Assembly: GCA_030018555.1 (NCBI GenBank)
Contig: JASEHY010000002.1
Location: forward strand, 1 to 30,350
Origin: Planctomycetota bacterium
GTDB taxonomy: Bacteria; Planctomycetota; MHYJ01; JACQXL01
Direction of reading: 5' to 3'
Length of the DNA: 30,350 nt
Shown here: positions 1-7,056 of the stretch, in pieces
How the letters are laid out: each line of letters begins with the position of its first letter
How positions within the stretch are numbered: position 1 is the first letter of the stretch
Position numbers and translations under genes: made by a program
Notes under the pieces: generated by a model
The model's input: only the letters and a program-made list of their open reading frames with translations
The model's database searches: none
Told to the model about the DNA's origin: nothing

Positions 1-2
1 CG

Positions 3-165
3 GTGACACACACCTGCCCGTGTAAGCCTTGAATTGCTTGATATTCAAGGTGGAGTTTTTGGGAAATAGCCCTTATGAGGTGCGGCGAGATGATATGGTC
101 GTTTCAGGAAAACAGCGCCTGCTAAACCGCGTAAATAAAAGGATAGGAGCCGAGGTGTGTGTCAC
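3..165. repeat. Inverted-repeat bounded non-coding segment at the left edge
   Basis: A perfect 13-bp inverted repeat, GTGACACACACCT at 3-15 and its complement at 153-165, encloses about 137 bp. Inside it is a second hairpin with arms CCTTGAAT (27-34) and ATTCAAGG (43-50). No frame is open across the segment, and the base composition is visibly richer in G and C than the neighbouring restriction genes. It could be the remains of a small mobile element or a structured repeat next to the restriction island. Positions 166-239 show nothing recognisable. I saw no transposase and no known RNA family. Confidence 0.4.
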
Positions 166-239
166 TGTGTCACTGTGAAGACGGTGCGTGTCAAGGTGTC
201 GGCTAATCTGTGGTCAAAGCCCGTCCGGCAGAGACCATA

Positions 240-1100
240 TCATTTAGGTAACCTTTTATGTCTCTTTTTCGTCGTAGTCCCGACTGAATATTTAGCACGG
301 GGTTCAAATAAGGTTAGTCCTGCCGAAGCGGTATGTTCTATTCTGTTTAATGCTTCCCTTTTGATTTCATATATCTGCCCATTTAATCTTTTATTGATAA
401 CATCAGAATATTTTGGCGAGATTTCTATAGTGATATATTTTCTCTTTAATCTCTTTGCTACATTGGCAGTAGTGCCTGTTCCACCAAAGGGGTCTAAAAT
501 AATATCCTCCTCATTTGAACTTGTTTTAATAATCCTTTCCAACAAACTTTCCGGCATCTGACACGGATGGTCACCTAATCGTTCTTTGAATGTTCCGCAA
601 ACCCTTGAAAACTCCCAGACATCATCCGGCACTTTTCCTTGAGGGTGGGCTCGCTTATCATTATATACTAATTGCCTTGCCGAGGGAATTCTTATCCCCT
701 CATCATTAAAGATAAAATCTTCTTTATCTTTTGTGAAATAGTGGATATTGGTATGTGCGCGATTGAATTTCTTTCTCTGGCTCTGTCCGAAGGTATAATA
801 CCAGATAATCCAATTCCTGAAATAGAAACCTGCTCGTTTCAGGATAATATTTATCTCTGCGGCAAATTCATCACCAATCGCAATATAAATTGAACCCGTT
901 TTCTTCAGTATCCGATAAGTTTCTTTTATCCACTTTTCTGACCAATTATAGTAATCCTCATATTTCTGGTTGTCGTTATAGTTGTCATATTTTAGCCCAA
1001 TGTTAAAAGGCGGGTCAGCAAACACCAAGTCAATAGAATTGTCCGGCAGATTCTTCATTATCTCAATACAATCGCCCAAATAAACTTTATTGGTTTCCAT
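240..1100 (-). CDS. Type II DNA methyltransferase (N6-adenine or N4-cytosine)
   Basis: This 286-residue protein transfers a methyl group from S-adenosylmethionine to an exocyclic amino group in DNA, and so protects host DNA from the adjacent endonuclease. The catalytic motif DPPF is at residues 29-32. The SAM-binding motif follows much later as DPFGGTGTT (about residue 205), so motif IV precedes motif I, the order of the beta class. DPPF favours adenine-N6 methylation but does not exclude cytosine-N4. The start is the ATG at 1100, which overlaps the 3' end of the endonuclease gene by 14 nt, so translation is probably coupled. The last 30 or so residues (TSAGLTLFEPRAKYSV and on) lie beyond the catalytic core and are basic. 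The family assignment is firm; the target sequence cannot be read from the protein. Confidence 0.93.
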   Translation of the reverse strand: METNKVYLGDCIEIMKNLPDNSIDLVFADPPFNIGLKYDNYNDNQKYEDYYNWSEKWIKETYRILKKTGSIYIAIGDEFAAEINIILKRAGFYFRNWIIWYYTFGQSQRKKFNRAHTNIHYFTKDKEDFIFNDEGIRIPSARQLVYNDKRAHPQGKVPDDVWEFSRVCGTFKERLGDHPCQMPESLLERIIKTSSNEEDIILDPFGGTGTTANVAKRLKRKYITIEISPKYSDVINKRLNGQIYEIKREALNRIEHTASAGLTLFEPRAKYSVGTTTKKRHKRLPK

Positions 1101-1935
1101 TATTTTCTACCTTAAATAATTCACAGGGTTTGAATTTGAACTGTAATTTAGTTGGGTCAGGTGTTCCTCCTTTTCTCATCACCGTAATTTTCCCTAAATA
1201 CAAACTGTCCTTGGGCGATATCTTGACCTCACCGGAGCCAAAGAAATTCATAACCGTATTTATGTCTTTCAGGACCCACGATGTGGTATCTTCAGCCTTA
1301 TTATATCTTGTAACCAACATCCAGTTAGCTGATAATCCCCCTCTACCTTTGAGTATATCACTAACCACCAGTATCTTATTCTCTGTAAAGAAGGCTATAA
1401 TCTTGCTCGTTAAATATTCTGGGAGTTCATTCAGAAACATCCTTCTTTTATCTCTCAACACCTTATTTCCAACTACTTCTGGATGTGCCGTCGGATTTAT
1501 CTCACCTGTAAACAGTTTCAGCCCGAAGGATACTTCATTGTCAAATCTCCATATTTCTTGATAGGCATCTATCCGCCTTTTATCTATTTGATTGAAATCT
1601 GCATCAGCGTTTGCTTTCTTGAGCGATAAGTTTTCAATTTTAAGTATGTTACCAATTTTAATGATAATCCTGATTTGAGCATCAGATTTCTTAAACCTCA
1701 CGAATTTATTATAATCTTCTTCGGTAATATTAAATTTCTTTGAATCTTCTTTTTTAATTCTATTAGGCACCTGAATTGCCTTTACAGAATCAAGTTCATT
1801 GGGGTCATATCCCATTATCTTAAGCCATTCTCTTGCCTCAATATCTTTTTGCCAATGATTAAACTTCTTACATATGGCTTTCTCGTTTGCAAAACCACCT
1901 CTTGCCGTCTTTGACCCTAATTTTGATTTATTCAT
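1087..1935 (-). CDS. Probable type II restriction endonuclease, HinP1I/MspI-like active site
   Basis: A 282-residue protein encoded directly upstream of, and overlapping, the methyltransferase gene; this is the usual layout of a type II system. Around residues 84-107 it reads KSDAQIRI, then ENLSLKK. This gives SD-X18-S-x-K (D85, S104, K106), the spacing of the SD-X18-QxK active site known for HinP1I, with Ser in place of Gln. Further downstream, FNQIDKR (about 114-120), KGRGGLSANWMLV (about 203-215), VMNFFGSGEV and GKITVMRKGG look like conserved blocks of a restriction enzyme family. The endonuclease call rests on these motifs plus the neighbouring methyltransferase. The exact family and recognition site are inference. 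The reading frame is intact. Confidence 0.8.
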   Translation of the reverse strand: MNKSKLGSKTARGGFANEKAICKKFNHWQKDIEAREWLKIMGYDPNELDSVKAIQVPNRIKKEDSKKFNITEEDYNKFVRFKKSDAQIRIIIKIGNILKIENLSLKKANADADFNQIDKRRIDAYQEIWRFDNEVSFGLKLFTGEINPTAHPEVVGNKVLRDKRRMFLNELPEYLTSKIIAFFTENKILVVSDILKGRGGLSANWMLVTRYNKAEDTTSWVLKDINTVMNFFGSGEVKISPKDSLYLGKITVMRKGGTPDPTKLQFKFKPCELFKVENNGNQ

Positions 1936-2011
1936 ATACCCTTTTATATTTAGCGTAAAATGACTTTCCCTTGCTCCATTTGGCTTTAAGTTGCGGGATA
2001 GTTAATGACAT
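1928..2011 (-). CDS. Possible 27-residue ORF overlapping the endonuclease start
   Basis: A short frame runs from ATG at 2011 to TAA at 1928 and encodes MSLTIPQLKAKWSKGKSFYA plus seven more residues. It overlaps the endonuclease start codon by 8 nt in a different frame, an arrangement suggestive of coupled translation. No ribosome binding site precedes it. It could be a leader peptide, the remnant of a longer gene cut off by the repeats to its right, or chance. I do not recognise the sequence. Confidence 0.25.
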   Translation of the reverse strand: MSLTIPQLKAKWSKGKSFYAKYKRVYE

Positions 2012-2280
2012 AGTTTGAATTATAAATTCTTATTCCCTCAAATCAACAAAAACCGTCGTTTTCTGTAATGTTTCAACGAAAGACACCCCGATATTTATCG
2101 GGGTGAAGGTGCTCATATATGGGTTTTTTGAGCCATTTTTTACCACCCTGTGGTTCCCACCATCCCGTCGCCCTCTACAGGGTGACCCTGGAAGGGTCAG
2201 AGGGAAAACCACCATATATGACCACCTTCCCCGTACGGGCTCATTGATTTATAAGGAGTTATAGGAAGGGAGGAGGTGGG
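2012..2280. repeat. Nested palindromes in a gene-free region
   Basis: No convincing gene lies between 2012 and 2550. The left half holds a 10-bp-arm hairpin, CACCCCGATA/TATCGGGGTG (2084-2105). Next comes a longer element with 15-bp terminal arms, GGTGCTCATATATGG at 2108-2122 and its near-perfect complement at 2212-2226 (one mismatch). Inside this element is a further hairpin, TGACCC-tggaa-GGGTCA. The CCCCGA-TCGGGG core recurs in palindromes inside genes elsewhere in the window. A 61-residue open frame on the minus strand here is repeat-derived and is not called. Confidence 0.6.
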
Positions 2281-2285
2281 AGGAT

Positions 2286-2306
2286 ACCCCTGCCCCCCAC
2301 CCCCCC
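2286..2306. other. C-rich tract, potential G-quadruplex on the minus strand
   Basis: The plus strand has runs of 4, 6 and 7 cytosines separated by two and one other bases. The minus strand therefore has at least four GGG runs with very short loops, a classical G-quadruplex pattern. It lies immediately beside the 22-bp tandem repeats. Whether it folds in the cell is unknown. Confidence 0.45.
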
Positions 2307-2321
2307 AACACTACTTCCCTT

Positions 2322-2430
2322 CTACAATGCGGAGAAATGGTTTCTGCAATGTGGAGAAAAGATTTCTGCAATGCGGAGAAATGGTTTCTGCAATGCGGAG
2401 AAAAGATTTCTACAATGCGGAGAGAAGACC
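2322..2430. repeat. Five tandem 22-bp repeats
   Basis: Five units start at 2322, 2344, 2366, 2388 and 2410; the last is 21 bp. The unit is CTRCAATGYGGAGAAA followed by TGGTTT or AAGATTT. The two endings alternate, so the array also has a 44-bp higher-order period. 22 bp is close to two helical turns. The period is not a multiple of three, there is no spacer, and the units are too short for CRISPR. The array lies about 50 bp upstream of a promoter-like sequence for tig, so it could be a protein-binding array or simply a slippage repeat. Confidence 0.85.
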
Positions 2431-2480
2431 AACTCCTGCCCCGTGCGAATTTTTGAACAATTATTTATCTAATATTTTTC

Positions 2481-2509
2481 TTGACTTTTTATAGAATGAA
2501 AGTAAAGAT
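2481..2509 (+). promoter_or_regulatory. Weak sigma-70-like promoter upstream of tig
   Basis: TTGACT at 2481-2486 is a good -35 box. The best -10 candidate is the poor TAAAGAT at 2503-2509, with about 16-17 nt spacing. TTGACT is also the -35 box of the better promoters before recR and the MlaD-like gene. The leader that follows contains a hairpin, GTCCTGC-TGAA-GCGGGAC (2518-2535), a member of the palindrome family seen across the window. Confidence 0.35.
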
Positions 2510-2550
2510 ATCATTTTGTCCTGCTGAAGCGGGACGAAGCGTAAATAATA

Positions 2551-3843
2551 ATGCAGACAGAAATTAAAGAAGTCGGTCCCTGTAAAGTCCAGATTAGCAT
2601 AAATATTCCGCCTGAGAAGGTTAAGGAAAAACTGGATGAGAAATACAGCAAATTCATTTCAACTACCACCCTTCCCGGCTTTCGCAAGGGACTCGCCCCC
2701 CGAAGCCTTATAGAACGAAAATTCGGTAAGGATATAAAAGAGGAAGTTAAAAACGATATTATCATTTCGTCCTGTACGGATGTATTCAAGTCTAATAATA
2801 TCAAGCCGGTCAGCGAACCAGAGATCGATTTTGAAAAGGCCATCCTTGAAGAATCTCAAGGGCTATCTTTTGATGTGGTAGTTGAGGTTGAACCTACTAT
2901 AAACCTGACTGATTATACGGGAATAAAGGTAAAAAGGGTTAAGGTTGAAGTAACGGATGAGAACATATCTCAGGCGATAAATATTCTCAGAAATAAACAC
3001 GGCGAATGGAATGTGACGGAGAATAAACCTGCCGGTGATAATGATATGGTTATCTTTGACCAGGAATCATTCATTGAGGGGAAAAGAATAGACCATCAGG
3101 AAAATACAACATGGGTTACCGGTCGGGAGATAATAAAATTCTTTGGCAAACAATCTCCTGATATAAATAATGCCCTTAACGGAGTAAAAAGCGGCGACTC
3201 TAAAGAAATTACCATAAAAGTACCGGATGATGCAGAGAACGAGAAATATCGCGGAAAAGAATCTCTCATCAAAATTAATATTAAGGAGGTCAAACAATTA
3301 GTAATTCCAGAACTTACTGAGAAATGGGTAAAAACCATCGGTTTTGATTCTATCAATCAAATGAAAGATGAACTAAAGAAACAAATCCTTAAACAGAAGG
3401 AAAAAGATGCTGAATATCAGATGGAAGAGCAGATTATAGAAGATGTTCTTCAAAAGGCAGATTTTCCGATACCTGAAGGTCTGATAAATGAGGGTATCAA
3501 TTACCTTTTTCGTCGCTGGACAAACCGGATGCTTCTGGAAGGGGCAACTAAAAAGGAAATAGACACAAGATTAGAAGATATGAAAACTAAGGCAAAGGAG
3601 ACGTCGGTCAAAGAAATTAAGACAGAACTTATCTGTGACCATATAGCCAAGAGAGAAAAGATTTTTGTTACAGAAGATGAAGTCAACCAACGGATAAATG
3701 AAATTGCGGGTCGTTATCATCGCTGGCCTAATGAGGTTAGGAAACATTATGAGGAAAACCGTTTAATGGGTCAGTTACGCGCTGAGATACGCGAGGAAAA
3801 AGTTAGAAAGTTCTTGAGAGAAAAGGCAGAAATAGCCGATTAG
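2551..3843 (+). CDS. tig: Trigger factor, ribosome-associated chaperone
   Basis: This 430-residue protein has the normal trigger factor length and order. The N-terminal ribosome-binding domain carries GFRKGLAPRSLIERKFG (residues 43-59), which matches the conserved GFRxGxxP loop that docks at ribosomal protein L23. An FKBP-type peptidyl-prolyl isomerase domain lies at about 155-250 and is divergent. The helical C-terminal chaperone arms follow. It binds nascent chains at the tunnel exit and assists early folding. clpP and clpX follow in the same direction, the widespread tig-clpP-clpX order. The start has no clear Shine-Dalgarno sequence; the ATG at 2551 is chosen because it gives the family's typical N-terminus. 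A palindrome-rich spacer of about 160 bp separates it from clpP. Confidence 0.97.
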   Translation: MQTEIKEVGPCKVQISINIPPEKVKEKLDEKYSKFISTTTLPGFRKGLAPRSLIERKFGKDIKEEVKNDIIISSCTDVFKSNNIKPVSEPEIDFEKAILEESQGLSFDVVVEVEPTINLTDYTGIKVKRVKVEVTDENISQAINILRNKHGEWNVTENKPAGDNDMVIFDQESFIEGKRIDHQENTTWVTGREIIKFFGKQSPDINNALNGVKSGDSKEITIKVPDDAENEKYRGKESLIKINIKEVKQLVIPELTEKWVKTIGFDSINQMKDELKKQILKQKEKDAEYQMEEQIIEDVLQKADFPIPEGLINEGINYLFRRWTNRMLLEGATKKEIDTRLEDMKTKAKETSVKEIKTELICDHIAKREKIFVTEDEVNQRINEIAGRYHRWPNEVRKHYEENRLMGQLRAEIREEKVRKFLREKAEIAD

Positions 3844-3868
3844 TATTATAACAGGACAGAATAGGGTA

Positions 3869-3964
3869 TCCAAAAAGTCCCGTTCTTGTCACCCTGTCCC
3901 GAAGACTTTCGGGACAGCATGACACCTATAATATGCTGGGCAGACAAATGTTGGACTTTTTGGA
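3869..3964. repeat. Nested hairpin element between tig and clpP
   Basis: The outer arms are a perfect 12-bp inverted repeat, TCCAAAAAGTCC (3869-3880) and GGACTTTTTGGA (3953-3964). Inside is a second perfect stem with 10-bp arms, CTGTCCCGAA and TTCGGGACAG (3894-3917), with a 4-nt loop. The inner stem has the same CCCGA...TCGGG core as palindromes found inside genes elsewhere in the window. The element probably inserted into a once shorter tig-clpP spacer. Confidence 0.75.
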
Positions 3965-4006
3965 CACCATGAGAAGTAGTCTCTTCTGGTCAAGGAGAAG
4001 GAAATT

Positions 4007-4603
4007 ATGAGTTATCTTACGCCGATTGTGATAGAAAAGAGTGGTAAAGGTGAACGCGCTTATGACATCTGGTCAAGATTACTCAAAGACCGTATCATCT
4101 TTATCGGCTCACCGGTAGATGACTATGTTTCTAATCTGGTAATTGCTCAGATTCTATTTCTGCAGATGGAGAATAAGAAGCAGGATATAAATATTTACAT
4201 CAACTCGCCCGGCGGCTCGGTAACAGCCGGGCTTGCGATTTATGATACAATGCAATTTGTTCAGAGTGATGTGTCAACTTATTGTATCGGACAGGCATCC
4301 AGTATGGCCGCGGTTCTGCTCGCGGGCGGGACAAAAGGTAAACGTCATTGCCTGCCTCATGCCAGAGTAATGCTCCATCAACCCTGGGGCGGGGTCCAGG
4401 GCGCTGCTACCGATATTAAAATCCAGGCAGAAGAAATTATCAAACTTAAACAGAAACTCAACCTGATTATTGCCAAACATACAAATCAACCTCTGGAAAA
4501 AATAGAAAAGGATACAGACCGCGATTACTTTATGTCTGCCCAGGAGGCAAAAGATTACGGATTAGTTGATGAGGTAGTTGCATCATTAAAAGAGAAAACT
4601 TAA
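4007..4603 (+). CDS. clpP: ATP-dependent Clp protease proteolytic subunit
   Basis: This 198-residue serine protease forms the double-heptamer barrel that degrades proteins unfolded by ClpX. The catalytic triad is visible: Ser99 in GQASSM, His124 in VMLHQP and Asp173 in DRDYFMSAQEA. The glycine-rich strand INSPGGSVTAG (about 66-75) and YGLVDEVV near the C-terminus are typical. The start is well supported by AAGGAG at 3992-3997, nine bases before the ATG. The length matches mature ClpP, with little or no propeptide. Only one base separates its stop from the clpX start, so the two are co-transcribed and translation is probably coupled. Confidence 0.98.
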   Translation: MSYLTPIVIEKSGKGERAYDIWSRLLKDRIIFIGSPVDDYVSNLVIAQILFLQMENKKQDINIYINSPGGSVTAGLAIYDTMQFVQSDVSTYCIGQASSMAAVLLAGGTKGKRHCLPHARVMLHQPWGGVQGAATDIKIQAEEIIKLKQKLNLIIAKHTNQPLEKIEKDTDRDYFMSAQEAKDYGLVDEVVASLKEKT

Positions 4604-4604
4604 T

Positions 4605-5894
4605 ATGAAACGATACAAGAAACAAGGTGAAAGCCCAGATGGGAGATGTTCATTCTGCGGACTTTCCTATCATCATCCATCAGAATTGATTGAAGGACTT
4701 TCAGGCAGCACTATCTGCACGGGCTGTGTTTCTATCTGTACCCAGATGCTCGGAAAGGGGAAACGTCTCGGGACTCGCGAACCATTTCATAAAGAACACC
4801 TTATTAAAAAACTACTACCTCCTTCCGAGATAAAGAAACAATTAGACGAGTATGTGGTCGGACAGGAGCGGACCAAAAAAGTCGTTTCAGTCGGTGTCAA
4901 TCAGCATTACAAACGCATCATCAATCCCACTCCGCGACAGGATGTAGCGTTAGAAAAGAGTAATATTCTTTTAATCGGTCCGACCGGTTGCGGTAAGACC
5001 TTGATTGCGAAAACACTGGCGAAGATTCTTGATGTGCCTTTTGCGATTGGCGATGCCACGACGCTCACTGAAGCCGGTTATGTTGGTGAAGATGTAGAAA
5101 ATCTCCTCTTACGGCTGATTCAGGCATCTGATTACGACCTTAACAGGGCAGAACGTGGTATTATCTACATAGATGAGATAGACAAAATCGCCCGTACTCA
5201 TAACAATCCCTCTATCACCAGAGATGTTTCAGGTGAAGGAGTCCAGCAAGGGCTACTGAAAATGCTGGAAGGAACCATTTCCAATGTCCCTCCTCAAGGC
5301 GGACGCAAGCATCCGGAACAAGAATATATCAGAATAAACACAACCCATATCCTTTTTATTGCCGGTGGGACATTTGATGGTATAGAAAATTCTATTAGCA
5401 GGCGAATCGGACGCAAGCAAATCGGGTTTGACGCCGAGACCAGAGACCTTGATGAACTCGGCTTAGGAGAAATACTGGAGCACATAGAGCCGGAAGACCT
5501 TATGGAATTTGGTATGATACCAGAATTTATCGGCCGTTTCCCAATAACCTGCATCGTAAAACCGCTGGATTTGGAGGCAATGATAAAGGTTCTTACTGAG
5601 CCGAAAAATGCTTTAGTAAAACAGTATCAGGAGTTCTTCCGTATGGAGAACTCTACTCTTAATTTTAATGAGGAGGCTCTGGAGGAAATCGCCAAAAAAG
5701 CCCTTGAGAAAAAAACAGGTGCCAGAGCATTGAGGGCTATTATTGAAGAATTATTCCTTGATACTATGTTTGAACTGCCATCCTCAAAAGAAGAGAGAAA
5801 TTTTGTGATTACCCCTGAGATGATTAAAGGGTTGGAGCCGATTAAGCCTGTCGGAAAAGAGTCGTTACCTATCTCTAAAAAGAAGGCTTCATAG
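4605..5894 (+). CDS. clpX: Clp protease ATP-binding unfoldase subunit ClpX
   Basis: A 429-residue AAA+ unfoldase. The N-terminal C4 zinc-binding domain has Cys15, Cys18, Cys38 and Cys41. Walker A is GPTGCGKT (125-132), the pore loop GYVG is at 158-161, and Walker B is IIYIDE (186-191). The IGF tripeptide that docks into ClpP is present in RKQIGFDAE (about 272-280). The sensor region GARALRAIIEELF follows near residue 366. It recognises tagged substrates, unfolds them and feeds them to ClpP. The ATG lies one base after the clpP stop, with no Shine-Dalgarno of its own, which suggests translational coupling. Confidence 0.98.
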   Translation: MKRYKKQGESPDGRCSFCGLSYHHPSELIEGLSGSTICTGCVSICTQMLGKGKRLGTREPFHKEHLIKKLLPPSEIKKQLDEYVVGQERTKKVVSVGVNQHYKRIINPTPRQDVALEKSNILLIGPTGCGKTLIAKTLAKILDVPFAIGDATTLTEAGYVGEDVENLLLRLIQASDYDLNRAERGIIYIDEIDKIARTHNNPSITRDVSGEGVQQGLLKMLEGTISNVPPQGGRKHPEQEYIRINTTHILFIAGGTFDGIENSISRRIGRKQIGFDAETRDLDELGLGEILEHIEPEDLMEFGMIPEFIGRFPITCIVKPLDLEAMIKVLTEPKNALVKQYQEFFRMENSTLNFNEEALEEIAKKALEKKTGARALRAIIEELFLDTMFELPSSKEERNFVITPEMIKGLEPIKPVGKESLPISKKKAS

Positions 5895-5911
5895 CGTCGC
5901 ACTTAAAATGA

Positions 5912-6000
5912 GTTAGGAGTTCGGAAGCACTCCGAATTTCTAACTTGTCATGCCTACGGCAGATCCGCCTCTGGCGTGACAGACCCGCCTCTGGCGGGCA
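5912..6000. repeat. Stem-loop and palindromes downstream of clpX
   Basis: A stem with 14-nt arms and two mismatches, GTTAGGAGTTCGGA and TCCGAATTTCTAAC (5912-5944), lies 17 bp after clpX. It could act as a terminator, but no strong T-run follows. Next come a degenerate copy of the 15-bp palindrome (TCCGCC-TCT-GGCG, from 5964) and a perfect variant, CCCGCC-TCT-GGCGGG (5984-5998). They belong to the family that also occurs inside rpoN and the dehydratase-like gene. Confidence 0.65.
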
Positions 6001-6015
6001 AAAGAGGAATAAGAA

Positions 6016-6990
6016 ATGGACGCCTCTGGTGAGTCTATATCATCCGCTCACTTTACAGAAGTCAGCGGACAGTTAAACCTGCCTCTCTGGAACGAGCCAA
6101 ATAAAAGATTGGACAGGGACGATAAACTAACAGACGAAGAAATACAGACAATTCTACACAATCTCTTTTCTGAAGATTATACCACAAGACAGAAGATTAT
6201 CGCATATCTTAATATAAACCAACATGTTATCACCGGTCCTCTGGTGGATTTGCTTGTTAAGAATACCACTAATCAAACCCTGATATTTCAGGTAACCTAT
6301 GCGATTGAGGTTATTGGCAAATTAGCGGTTCCTTATTTAATAGACGCCTTGAATAAAACCCCTGAAATAAAGAATCAACTTGATATTGCTCATGTGGAAA
6401 ATATTGTGGAGACGCTTATCCGCATAAATGATAAAAATGCCTCAACAATACTGTTGAAGTATCTGCAGAATATTAAAGAGAAAACAGAACAACTAACCAG
6501 AGCGATAGAACAGCCCCGAAATAATCGGGACTCCGTTGCAACTCCGCAAGTCAGCGGGAAAGGGAACGGCAATAATAACGGCGGCGAAAAACCATTGCCC
6601 GAACAGAAAAGTTCATTAGCAAAGAAATTAGAGTTTTACCAGATGGCAAGGATTAAGATCCACTGGCTGATGGGCGAGATGAACTCATCAGAGGGCTTAA
6701 ATGACCTTTTGGATTTGCTGGGAGACGGCAACAGACGCGTCCCGGGTGATGTCATAGAAACGCTTGGCAAAATCGGTAATAAAAATGCTTTGTCCTCTTT
6801 AATACGGCTTTACGCAAAAGAATCCAATATTTCCGAATTAGGCGCTCGCTATATCAAGGAAACCTGTCGGACAATTATCAAAAGAGAAAAACTGTCTAAA
6901 TCCGACCCCATATTTGAGTCTCTGAACGATGCCGAAAGAGAAACCTTTAATAAAATCCTGCCGGCATATAAAGATGCAAATAAAACCTGA
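6016..6990 (+). CDS. HEAT-repeat protein of unknown function
   Basis: A 324-residue soluble protein made of helical repeats. HEAT-like units are seen around residues 40-150 (LVDLLVKNTTNQTLIFQVTY, AIEVIGKLAVPYLIDAL, VETLIRINDKNASTILLKYL) and again at about 215-275 (LLDLLGDGNRR, VIETLGKIGNKNALSSLIRL). Such scaffolds usually mediate protein-protein contacts. A hydrophilic linker splits the two repeat blocks (about 160-205). It contains an in-frame palindrome, CCCGA-AATAA-TCGGG (6515-6529), translated as PRNNRD, followed by a GNGNNNGG stretch. The start ATG follows AGAGG at about 6003. No signal peptide or membrane segment is seen. It converges on the anti-sigma gene to the right. No specific role can be given. 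Confidence 0.75.
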   Translation: MDASGESISSAHFTEVSGQLNLPLWNEPNKRLDRDDKLTDEEIQTILHNLFSEDYTTRQKIIAYLNINQHVITGPLVDLLVKNTTNQTLIFQVTYAIEVIGKLAVPYLIDALNKTPEIKNQLDIAHVENIVETLIRINDKNASTILLKYLQNIKEKTEQLTRAIEQPRNNRDSVATPQVSGKGNGNNNGGEKPLPEQKSSLAKKLEFYQMARIKIHWLMGEMNSSEGLNDLLDLLGDGNRRVPGDVIETLGKIGNKNALSSLIRLYAKESNISELGARYIKETCRTIIKREKLSKSDPIFESLNDAERETFNKILPAYKDANKT

Positions 6991-7056
6991 AATCTTCTCT
7001 CGTATCTCGCTCTATTTGGGCGATATTACTTCATATGTGCACACCTCTGCTCCGAA

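Noticed and set aside
1..239. Group II intron, RNase P RNA or tmRNA fragment
   Set aside because: No domain V, no conserved RNase P core and no tmRNA ends could be found; only hairpins are visible.
2030..2215. Minus-strand frame of 61 codons
   Set aside because: It is made wholly of palindromic repeat sequence and has no recognisable protein motif.
2322..2430. CRISPR array
   Set aside because: The repeats abut with no spacers and no cas genes are present.
2276..2494. Plus-strand frame of 72 codons across the 22-bp repeats
   Set aside because: The repeat period is not a multiple of three and the frame has no ribosome binding site; coding is unlikely.
3869..3964. Rho-independent terminator of tig
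   Set aside because: The stems are long but no T-run follows either stem; it fits a repeat element better.
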